Made by a program: the position numbers and the translations under genes
Shown: positions 9,920 through 18,104 of the stretch, in pieces
How positions within the stretch are numbered: the first letter of the stretch is position 1
Layout of the letters: each line of letters starts with the position of its first letter
Source of the DNA: Mucidula mucida
Taxonomy: Eukaryota > Basidiomycota > Agaricomycetes > Agaricales > Physalacriaceae
Assembly: GCA_015501055.1 (NCBI GenBank)
Contig: JADNYV010000678.1
Location: 1 to 18,104 of the forward strand
DNA length: 18,104 nt
Reading direction: 5' to 3'
The notes under the pieces: generated by a model
Seen by the model: the letters and a program-made list of their open reading frames with translations, nothing else
The model's database searches: none
Told to the model about the DNA's origin: nothing

Positions 9920-10162
9920 ATGTCAGAGCCGCGGTCAAGCGATTGTGCGATGGACGCCACATCCGAGTCGGTACAAGCGCGTGCTGGCATAGCAGTAAGA
10001 GTATGAGATATTGCCTCCAACGAGTACCTGAAAGCAACTAAAAGAGGTTTCGGAGAAAAGTCAGTCAAGGAATGGGAAAACGTGTATGAGGTGAAGTGGT
10101 CTTCGCTGCCGAGGATAGACATCAACAGGAAGATGTCCAATTTGGTTGGGGAGGAACGGATC
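9920..10162 (+). pseudogene. Short gene remnant with an in-frame TGA, unknown family
   Basis: From ATG 9920 one frame runs 81 codons to base 10162, where it meets a good GTGAGT donor in phase 0. It reads MSEPRSSDCAMDATSESVQA up to TGA at 10004-10006 (codon 29), then DIASNEYLKATKRGFGEKSV and WENVYEVKWSSLPRIDINRK. Both halves look like one soluble, charged protein and share the frame exactly, so the TGA looks like a nonsense mutation and not the true end. A TATA-like element lies about 20-26 bases upstream. The exon after the presumed intron is not evident; the next bases run into the 3' end of the convergent F-box gene. The 114-codon minus-strand frame over the same bases is hydrophobic and is probably its shadow. 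Family not recognised. Confidence 0.45.
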
Positions 10163-10241
10163 GTGAGTAAAGAAAAAACACATCGATTAAACCTGCAAGT
10201 TAATAGTATACACGTTGTGATCCACATTACGAAAAGCATCA

Positions 10242-12994
10242 TCATTCAGAATCAGTCATGGTATCCCCAGTATCGCCTTCTTCGGCACCAAAATCGAGCG
10301 GTGCGATAGAAGACGAACTGATAGCTTGAGGAGCCGGATCTCCAGCTTCCTCTTCTCCCGCTACCGTAGCGGCAGCATCACCAGTGACGATCGTAGTCGT
10401 ATCACCGGCACCACCAGCCGTAGACGCCTCAATCGATGTGTCGTCTGGCGTTGTGACCGGCACATCTACTCGGAGACCGCTCGAGATCGACACATTCTTC
10501 ACACTACGAGCATAATGGTTCTCGAGACCGTCAGTGATACCATGTCTGCCTCCCGAGTCAGTATTGTGCAACACAAAGTCGGCGTAAAAATAGACTGACA
10601 CAGTACGCAGATGTTCCACCCGATTTTCTAGGCCGGCAGGCACCACGCCACAGTGATTGCAAACGAAGGCGTATGCTGAAAACCACTGAGACGTAACTTC
10701 TAGCTTCAACGAGGAAAGCATCTCGGCTTTGGCGCGCGTAAGGAATTCGGGGTCGGTAACACGCTCCAGTCTTCCAAAGTGCTCGTGGTTCTATATGTGC
10801 GTCAGTACAATAGGCCGGTGCGAACTTTGATATGCTCACCATGGCCGCCCTCCAGCGCATGAGATAGGAAACCTTGGATCCCAGAGGTTGCCACAACCTG
10901 GTCTGACAGTAATCACATCGAAAGAATGCATCTGTAGCGTCCAGGTCTTGAATAGTGGCACTCGCCGGGTCGAGACCACATAAACGAATGATATCTTCAC
11001 ACTTCGTACGGATATCCTCGTCGACTGCCTTTATCCTCGTATAATCCCAAGACGTGGTTAGGATGCCATCGATGTTTGACCTAACGATAAAGCACCCATG
11101 CGAGGCAAAGTAGGGATAATGCAAAACGGGATGGCTAGAGCAATGGGCACACGTGAAAGCGTTAGCTGCCAACGATAGATCGGCATCTCGACCGAGCGCA
11201 GAGAGTTTTGACTGGAGCTCATTCTCCTGCTGCTGGCGCCACGATGCGCATATGTCGGGTAGAGTCGTTACTGCTTCGGCGAAATCATCTTCAAGGAGAT
11301 CTTGGTCGTAGGGCGTGTTCTTTATCATATCTTGAAACGGTTGGAGACTGGGAATAATGGAAGAGTCTGGAATGACTGGAATTTCAGGCATGCCTGAAAG
11401 AATGGATTTGCAAAGGTCCATCACGAGGCGGATACGCCTAGGAACTGCGGTGCGTATCTTCTTCGCAAGTAGTTCGTCACGAATGCCTGACATTACCGCA
11501 GTGAGAGTAGGTTCGATATTGTCCCAAACTTGCAAATCATGGGTAAACGAGCGGATGAAGGAAGAAGAAACGTACTCCGATCCGTTAGCGCCTTTGCTTG
11601 ATTGGCAAGTTTGTGCGACCGAATAGTCTGCAGCGCGTCGTAGTCCTTCAATTCTTCAGCCCACCCATCAGCTTGGAGACGTCCGAGGATACTGAACCAC
11701 TTTCAGTTCATGAGAAAGCGTGGTTAATTAAATATCCAGTACCTCATTAGTCTTTTTTCGCGAAGGGCGGCCAGTTCCGCCGTTCGGCTCTTCTTCTTGG
11801 TCGTCAACCATCTCTCATATGGCTTGCACGACTACCAAGAAACGGACCAGAATGAACATACGGAGAGCAGCAATCAGCGAGCGAAGAACTCACATTAGCA
11901 AGAGCCGTGTACTTCTGGATTTGTTCCGGAAACCAGGCTCGAAAATCTGAAGTGTTCTTACATTCTGTAACAAGGCGTTGATACGTCGCCAAATGATAGT
12001 AGATAGTACGTCTCGCTGAGAAATCATATAGTGAGCTCTATGTCGTCGAGAGAGTGATACAGAAATACATGAGTAACGTCCCGAAGATGCGATGAGGGTG
12101 TATTTTGGCGTTATAATAGCAAGGTCTTGATATCGGGGTGACAGCCGCGCAAGATGTTCAACATTCGCCGTCATGCTACACAGAAAGACGTCGATTAACC
12201 AAAAATCATTTGGTCAATTCACGCAAACTCACATTGCATTGGATTCTAAGCAATACTTGCAAAGTCGGAGACGCACCTCCCATTGCACGCTCTGAGTGAA
12301 ACCGTTGCCGCATTCCTGCAGAGTTTTTCAAGAGTTAGCATTTCACGGCGTAGATGATCAACCTACATGGCAATGCCTGTCGAATAATAGATTGATATAC
12401 TGAGGATCATTGAGGTCGTTGGGCTTTGGGGGTATTCCTTGTGTAGCCAATCTCGCCCGTTCCCAGATGAAAGCTGAAGATTTGCTCATGAGGAGCTGGC
12501 GAAGATCCTTGGTAGTCCGGCTGATGCGTAGCAAATCGATGGGGTCCAAATATGAGAATATCTATAACTGGGATTGAGACAAAAGCAAATACCAGTAGAA
12601 GCTGCGCACGGACCTCGAACAATACGTCGAGCGGAGTATCGGTCATCTTCTGCAATATGCCTCGTTTCCCTCTAACTCTTTTCCACTGACTTGGCGCCTC
12701 TTGCACCGCAGAGTCGGATGCCATTCCTTTGGCACGTTTCTCCTTTCTCTTGGGAGCAGGCGCCTTATCTTCTGCTGTCTCTCCGTCGGTAGCGTTGCCA
12801 CTGTCGTCGTCATCGTCGGCGTCGGCGTCATCCTCGACGTCGTCCTCTTCGGATTCTGGAGTTGCCATCCGACGGCGCTTGGCCGCTGGCTTGGGGACAG
12901 GGGGTGCTGCGGGTATGGATTTAGGAGTCGCAGAGCGCGTCGGTCGCGACGTCGAGCCCGCCGCCGCAATCCTTTGGGAGCGACGAGGCGGCAT
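10242..12994 (-). CDS. F-box protein with zinc-binding Cys/His pairs, upstream paralogue-pair member
   Basis: Ten exons: 12614-12994, 12367-12561, 12233-12315, 12069 or 12078-12175, 11894-12015, 11743-11831, 11576-11691, 10840-11528, 10600-10790, 10242-10545. They give 758 residues (755 with the alternative exon-4 donor). Residues 1-115 are disordered: basic KPAAKRRR, an Asp/Glu run at about 47-64, and a second basic patch at 82-89, likely nuclear signals. The F-box (TDTPLDVLFE/IFSYLDPIDLLRI) starts near 118, which in this class binds Skp1 of SCF ubiquitin ligases. Cys pairs follow at 191/194 and 211/214, then CAHC, CDYC and a C-terminal C-x2-C-x12-H-x4-H element. The acidic Ser/Thr/Ala tail of about 100 residues is absent from the paralogue at 13928-16329. 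The substrate is unknown. The start is the first ATG in frame. Exon 4's donor is uncertain (GTTACT at 12077 or GTATTT at 12068). Confidence 0.87.
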
Positions 12995-13028
12995 AGGATG
13001 GTGGTGGTACAAAAGAGACCGGCGTGAA

Positions 13029-13034
13029 TTTAAA
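13029..13034 (-). promoter_or_regulatory. Possible TATA-like element of the first F-box gene
   Basis: TTTAAA inside GATTTTTAAATTC on the minus strand, about 35-40 bases before the start at 12994. It is the only AT-rich core element nearby; weak evidence. Confidence 0.25.
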
Positions 13035-13516
13035 AATCGCCGCGGTCAGGTGATCGTAGGATGAGTCAGTTCTTAGTCCGCTCAACGTCTTCTTCTGACT
13101 CTGAGCTACATATAACTGATCGTCCCGTAGTCAAAGCATAACCCATTATATACTGGATGTCAAGTAGGAGCAGAAACGTCAGCTTGACATATTTACTAGA
13201 ATCATAGACAACGAACCAAGTTTCCAACAAGTGCTTCTCCTCACTGGCATGTTACAACGCAACAGGCTCAGCATCATTCACTCTTGACACCCTTTCCATA
13301 GAGACGTGACTCTTAACACCTTTACCGCAATCACCACAGTCATTCGCTCGCATCGCATCGCTTGAACACCCTCTTGGGCGGCTCTCTGATCTCACTGAGC
13401 GGGCAGTCAGCATCAAGTCAGCATACGTCCTGCATGTACTTCCGATAATCAATCATCAATCTCCTCTTTGAAAAATAGGTCCAGGAAAAAATGTTAGCGG
13501 AATCTGTCTATTAGAA
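13035..13516. other. Spacer between first F-box gene and tRNA
   Basis: No supported gene on either strand. It should contain upstream control sequence for the F-box gene. The tRNA termination signal just past its 3' end (TTTCT, about 13512-13517 on the minus strand) is only a short T run. Confidence 0.5.
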
Positions 13517-13599
13517 AGACCTCGACGTGGTTCGAACACGTGACCCTGCGATACTGAGCCAACTGCAATCGCATGCTCTGGCCACTGAGCTACGAAGTC
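13517..13599 (-). tRNA. tRNA-Cys (anticodon GCA) with a 10-nt intron
   Basis: The minus strand folds as a complete cloverleaf. The acceptor GACTTCG pairs with CGAGGTC (one G-T). The D arm is GCTC/GAGC around AGTGGCCA, the anticodon stem TGCGA/TCGCA, and the T arm ACGTG/CACGT around TTCGAAC. The anticodon loop region is 17 bases: TTGCAG, then TTGGCTCAGT, then A. This places GCA at 34-36 after U33 and a 10-base intron after position 37, the standard site for nuclear tRNA introns. The discriminator is U, as cysteinyl-tRNA synthetases expect. The A box (TAGCTCAGTGG) and B box (GTTCGAACC) are good. It lies in the spacer between the F-box paralogues. Confidence 0.93.
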
Positions 13600-13927
13600 T
13601 GTGCATCGACGCTTACAGAGACGTTCTCAACTCTAGCGTCCGGATCCGACAACCACTCCATAGACTCAACCCGCCACTGGAATCACCACTCGGCACACGG
13701 AAAAGGTTCAGGTCATTTGAACTCGACATTAGGCTAAGTCCCAAGGCAACTTCGGGGCAACGTCCTTTGAACTAAGAATGCACATGGACTTGGGAAGTCC
13801 TGACTCCTCACGTCCCCGCACTTCTGGATCTAAGACTGTTCTGGCTCCTAAGTGATATCTGGCCGACAAATCAACCGGAGTACACGTTTTACAAATAAAA
13901 TCTACAATCTACGCAATAACACAAAGC
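13600..13927. other. Spacer between tRNA-Cys and second F-box gene
   Basis: The first part is the 5' flank of the tRNA (minus strand) and the last part the 3' UTR of the second F-box gene. An 82-codon plus-strand frame (13527-13775) overlaps the tRNA and is not credible as a gene. Confidence 0.5.
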
Positions 13928-16329
13928 TCAATTCTTAACCTTGTCCCCGTCCTGACGCCAAACCTGAACCTTCAGCCCATTTAACCCCATATACCTTAAT
14001 CCACGTCTATAATGGTCCACAGCCTCGAAGTCGCCATCCATACCATGCCTAAAAACAAGTCAGTACGCGAAACGAATTTCCAGTAGCAAGAAAGGGACTC
14101 ACGCAGAACGAAGATGCTCAGCCCGTGCATACACCTCAACATTACAATGAACACAAACAGCTGCCTGAAAATCATATTCCAGTTCCTTCTCCAAAACGCG
14201 TTTCTCTTGTCTACGCCCCAAGGCGAGTAGTTCAGCATCTACAACGCGACGGACTTTCTCGGCATGTTGATGGTTCTACAACGAATCAGTTCGATCGCGA
14301 TTTTGGAGGATAGCAGAAACTCACCATAGCTGTCCGCCAACGCATCAAACGAAACGCCTTCAAACCAGTCACGGACTTCCGTCCCGAGTCACAAAGCTCA
14401 CACCAGAAAAACACATCCGTGCCATCCATATCCTCAGCAGTCGCCGTCGCCGGATTCAAACCGCCCATCTTTACAACGCTCCCGCAGTGGTCGTACTGAA
14501 TCTGGCTTATCGCCCTCACGGCCTCGTTGCTCCAAACCTCGACTTTGATATCGTGACCGACAACAGCAGTGGAAAAGAAACAGCGATGATTGGCGTAGTA
14601 AGGATAATGAAAGATTGAATGTGGCTGGGTGCACTTGTGGTCGGTGATCGAGCAGGTGAAGCCGTTGACGACCAAGGACAGATCTTCGCTGCGTCCCAGG
14701 TTTCGGAGGAGGGCTTTTAAGTGTGTCTCCTGTTCCTGTCTCCACTTCTCGCATATCGCGGGGACATTCTCCAGTGCTTTTGTTAGCGCAGTCGTGGCGT
14801 CTTCTGCAGGGGGCGTATTGTTGATAATATTGAGGAATGGTTGATATACGCAAAGCGCCGACGCAGGTGGATTGCGTGGGGTTTCCGGCAGTGTTGTGAA
14901 CAAGGAGCTGCAGAGCTTTTCAAGGACACTCATTCGCTCGGAGACGGCACGTTGCCACTTTCGCTTGAGCTCATCAGCACGAATTTCAGACAGGATCGCC
15001 GTAAGCGTGGGTCTCATTGCTTCCCATTCTGAATGGATTTAGATTTTTGACGAAGGGACACGGTGAGAAGAGACATACCTCGGGCGATCAGTATCCTCGA
15101 TTGACGTACTAGCGGGTGCCCATCTACTAGTGCACCGGCGGTTTGCGGAAGCTTTAGTTCTGCTGCCCACCCATCCGCCTTCAGTTTATCCACGATGCTA
15201 CCTCGACGTCAGCCTATGCCGAACGGGTAATGAGTGACGGTACCTGTGATGTCGCAGCTTCATACACTTGACTCCCTCTGCAGGTCGGATAGTCGTAATA
15301 GATATCCACCATATCTCGTGTTGCTCGTAGGACTGTCAAAGGAGGTGAGAATATATTCATCCATCTCTGCCATCTATAAAGACTCACCTGAACCAAATCC
15401 TTGTGCTCCTCTTGTTTCTGCGAAAACCAGGTCGTATACTGCGACGTTCCACGCCGGAGGGCAGCGCTCTCCTGGATGAGCCGTCGCAACGAGCCCCAAT
15501 GATACAATCGGTGGTCCGTTTCTGACCGGACAAGTTCAACATTTGCAGAATACAAGAGACTCGGAGGAAGAATACATACCATCTGGAATATCGTAATGTG
15601 GAGTGATTGTTAGCAGGTCGCGGACTTTGGTGGGATCTCCAAGATTTTGAAAACGAAGTGCGTTCTCGGTGGTCATACTACAAGTAATGAGTGAGATTGT
15701 CCAGGTAAAAGTGCCGCGTTGCACACACATGGTCGAATCGAACAAGCATGTCCTGCAAAGCCTCATACGTATGGCCCACTGAATATAGTCCGTGACGTTC
15801 AAACAATGCTAAGCGGCGAGTAAGAATGCGAATACTCAACCAAAGAATACACGTACATGACACCGCTTGTCGAACACTAGCTCTGCGTACTGCGGCTCGT
15901 TCAAGCCCTCGAGGATTGGAGGAAGACCTGGCACTCCCTCCAGCGCCTTGCGCCAGGCAGACTTTGTCGAGTCGCTCATGAGGATTGGGCGCAGCCGCTC
16001 CAAGCGGCACATGTTCAATAGGTCGCTTACGCGCAAGTGCGACAATATCTAGTGCACACGAAATGAGAAACAAGGTAGTACGTCAGAGCTTAAAATGCTA
16101 TGCACCTCTAATTGGACGTCGAAAGGAATATCGAACAGCGCTTTAGTGATTTTCCTCCTCGTTCCCCGGTCGCCACGACTTGACTGGAAGACTCAACCGA
16201 AGCGCTAGCCTTGACACGCTTGTGGGGCCTGCTGGGCGACATTTGGTTTGCACTGTCTACGTCCTGTAATGCTGCCAGTGGTCTCGCGACGGCCATCTGG
16301 TGGGAGGGACGAGAGGGTGCAGACGACAT
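13928..16329 (-). CDS. F-box protein with zinc-binding Cys/His pairs, second copy; frame break in exon 1
   Basis: Ten exons: 16106-16329, 15857-16048, 15729-15808, 15580-15677, 15388-15521, 15244-15332, 15079-15197, 14325-15028, 14103-14275, 13928-14048; about 644 residues if exon 1 is in one frame. The F-box is FDIPFDVQLE/ILSHLRVSDLLNM, followed by ...KRCH/HCLN and RLCRTC (C-x2-C pairs), a long exon with FTCSITDHKC and FFWCELC, and a C-terminal C-x2-C-x9-H-x4-H (CVHCNVEV to SAHG). Intron phases (0,0,2,1,0,2,1,0,2) equal those of the copy at 10242-12994. The start is ATG 16329 (MSSAPSRPSH). The frame opened there does not reach the F-box: about 16178 it must change by one base, or a 44-nt intron (16137-16180) must be removed. 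Expected role: Skp1-binding substrate adaptor of an SCF ligase. Confidence 0.82.
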
Positions 16330-17562
16330 GGTGGTGGATGAAAGTAGTCATTCCATTGTTTCCGGCACAATAAAAGAATGTGACAGGATCACATGATCGT
16401 AAGGCCGTCCCATTTAGGCGAACAATGCGGCGCAGTGTCGTGACACCTGGCGCTCAATCATATATGCGGCACGTAGAGAGGGTATTCAGTCTAGTAACAA
16501 ATTTGTTAGTAGATGAAGGGTGAAATACATCGGTGGAATCCGCAATCAACAATCGGCACTGACTAACGAAAAATCATAGTTGCCAAGTCGAAAACACTCA
16601 GTCTGCAGCGCAACGCATCAAGCCTGAATTTGTGGTGGAGACGTCCGCGTAACATCTCCTCTGTACGTTCAACGATTTTCTTTCAGGCGGGTTGTCTGTT
16701 CGAAGGTGCGGCATAGGCTGCGCCACACTATCAGCATGCGGAAAAAATGACGCGAGAGAACAAGAGGACAATATGATCAGGAGATCAATTGTTTATAGGA
16801 TGAGTTGAAGGTATCAAGCTTCACGCCCTCTATTGAAAAGCTCGTTCGTACGGTGAAGGGGAGTAAGATGTGTACTTACCGGCGATAGCCACGATAACAA
16901 ATTCAATCAGGAGAGACACGCGCGAGTTGACGACTTTCAGAGAGCCTTGTATCAGTACATAGCCATTAGAGAATCGAAAACTAAAATAAATCGAAAAGAC
17001 ATTTCTTCTCAAACGAGTTTTCTCCACAAGTGATTGATGAGCTCTAGTTTGGGGGGGAAAGCGCAGAGATTGTTGTGAGTCGGAGAGTGGAGAAGCTGCA
17101 TTCGTACCTTTATCGCCGGTGCGGAATATGCGGGCATTCTAGCGTTTGAGAAATCTAGTCGCGTGGGGCAGACGCGACTGGCGCACTAGCAGGAACCAGA
17201 GGCGGGTTGCAGCAGAAGGCGGTCTCTTACCCTATATTAGAGAATAATCGGAAGCCCGCTGTTCGCTCACCGCGACGTAGAAAGTACGGTCTGCAAATTT
17301 GACGTTTTGTCAACGTTTTCGGGACACTGCTTGGAACGCGAAGATCAGGCGCAGCTGGAGAAAGAGTATTCCGACATCATTTAATATCACACCTATCGCG
17401 GAAAGGTGCCAGTAGCGACTGGATTAAGACAGCCTGAGAAGAAATCATAATGGAAGGGAAAGAATGGGGCCGAGCGTTCATTCCCTTTCGGGCCTCGATT
17501 CCCACGCGACCGCTATCATAAACGAAGAGGTTTGGCCTCCGGATGCCGAAATGTGTTTAGAG
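16330..17562. other. Spacer between divergent F-box and kinase-like genes
   Basis: No supported gene. A 65-codon minus-strand frame at 16830-17027 and a roughly 45-codon stretch on the minus strand near 16610-16740 lack motifs. The region should include both upstream control regions. A CATATATG string near 16459-16466 is about 130 bases upstream of the F-box start and could be its TATA element, which is uncertain. Confidence 0.45.
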
Positions 17563-17570
17563 TATAGATA
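17563..17570 (+). promoter_or_regulatory. TATA-like element of the kinase-like gene
   Basis: TATAGATA lies about 90 bases before ATG 17658, with a mixed leader between. Plausible core promoter, not certain. Confidence 0.3.
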
Positions 17571-17657
17571 AGACACACAGACTTGCCCGCTACTTGACTT
17601 TGATTGATCATGTTATAGGGTCTACACAGCAACAGGCTTCACTTTTAAGCGTTCATC

Positions 17658-18104
17658 ATGGTTCAACTTGAGGGCTACTGGTTCCAACACCAGCCGTTTC
17701 TACATCATTCTGGCTACATTTTGCGCTCCAAATTCCGTCCTGACTCGGGGTGGCTCAAACTGTCAGAGAATGAGAAGATACACCATCGAGACGACGGTGC
17801 TATCTATCCCGTTGCGTATCATATCTTCCTCCTTTTAAAGTGCAGACCCGCTAAATATAACATCTAGAAGCCATACATCATGGATGCGACCAGAGCACAC
17901 GATGGGAAACCCGTTATGCTTAAAGCTCTCTCCACTAAGCGATCTACCAAAGAGCTTGAAATAGCTCTCTTCTTCTCTGCCCCGGAGCGGAAAGATGAGC
18001 CTCAAAACCATTGTGTGCCAGTCTGGGACGTCCTGCAATCTCCCTTTGACCAGGATTCCCAAATAATCGTTATGCCTCGGCTATATGAAATTGACGAGCC
18101 AAAT
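17658..18104 (+). CDS. Atypical protein-kinase-like protein, N-terminal part (partial)
   Basis: Exon 1 (17658-17810) and exon 2 (17868 to the window edge) join in phase 0 to 130 residues. Exon 1 gives FLHHSGYILRSKFRPD followed by a Trp, which matches the N-terminal block of a kinase-like family I associate with agaricomycetes. Exon 2 gives the small lobe: DATRAHDGKPVMLK at 57-70 (Lys70 in the place of the ATP-binding Lys), Glu82 in a likely helix C, NHCVPVWDVLQ at 98-108, and the hinge-like IIVMPRL at 117-123. The normal Gly-rich loop is not visible, so ATP binding may be altered or lost. The catalytic HRD and DFG regions would lie beyond the window. The donor GTTGCG is weak, but it is the only one that keeps frame; the acceptor CATCTAG is good. 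Confidence 0.75.

Noticed and set aside
8773..10191. The 14-base string ACACATCGATTAAA occurs at 8773-8786 and 10178-10191
   Set aside because: One shared 14-mer is close to what chance gives in 18 kb, and the flanks do not match.
9901..10245. 114-codon minus-strand frame starting with three Met codons
   Set aside because: Hydrophobic, no motif, and it overlaps the better plus-strand frame at 9920-10162; it also lies just past the F-box stop, in its expected 3' UTR.
12701..13064. Long plus-strand frames (108 and 111 codons) opposite the first F-box exon
   Set aside because: They are shadows of the triplet-rich acidic and basic coding region on the minus strand; Ser/Ala/Arg-rich and without motifs.
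13527..13775. 82-codon plus-strand frame
   Set aside because: It overlaps the tRNA-Cys on the opposite strand and has no protein-like features.
1..18104. Transposon, CRISPR array, or bacterial-type operon
   Set aside because: No terminal repeats, transposase or reverse-transcriptase motifs, no regularly spaced repeats, and the intron-rich genes are plainly nuclear fungal.

Overview
The window reads as nuclear DNA of a mushroom-forming basidiomycete (Agaricomycetes). Protein genes are cut by many short introns: every intron I could place is 46-62 nt, nearly all GT-AG. Genes lie on both strands with no operon-like spacing. Several genes belong to families that, from memory, are expanded in agaricomycetes: an F-box/zinc-binding family, an ankyrin-like hypothetical family, and an atypical protein-kinase-like family. 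A tRNA-Cys with a short intron lies between the two F-box genes.

Layout, left to right: the last 28 codons of a plus-strand gene (1-88); about 1.6 kb with only coding-like fragments; an alpha/beta hydrolase (minus, 1713-3300, 8 exons, 407 aa); a 1.3 kb spacer; a short-chain dehydrogenase/reductase (plus, 4676-5772, 6 exons, 277 aa); a weak coding-like remnant (6150-6604); a broken ankyrin-like gene (plus, 6695-7591) with two frame changes and a nonsense codon; a 2-oxoglutarate/Fe(II) oxygenase of the isopenicillin-N-synthase-like type (minus, 7829-9355, 9 exons, 364 aa); a short plus-strand gene remnant with one in-frame TGA (9920-10162), tail to tail with the first F-box gene (minus, 10242-12994, 10 exons); tRNA-Cys(GCA) (minus, 13517-13599); the second F-box gene (minus, 13928-16329, 10 exons, with a frame problem in exon 1); a 1.3 kb spacer; and the 5' part of a kinase-like gene (plus, from 17658, running off the right end).

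Function: hydrolase, SDR and 2OG oxygenase sit within 7.7 kb and could form a small tailoring-enzyme neighbourhood, but no backbone enzyme (PKS, NRPS, terpene cyclase) or transporter is visible, so this is inference only. The two F-box genes are tandem paralogues: the same number of exons, the same intron phases and near-equal internal exon lengths. I see no transposon, CRISPR array or clearly new system. The points most worth checking are the paralogous F-box pair with the frame break in one copy, the TGA-interrupted conserved-looking frame at 9920-10162, and the decayed frames next to intact genes.
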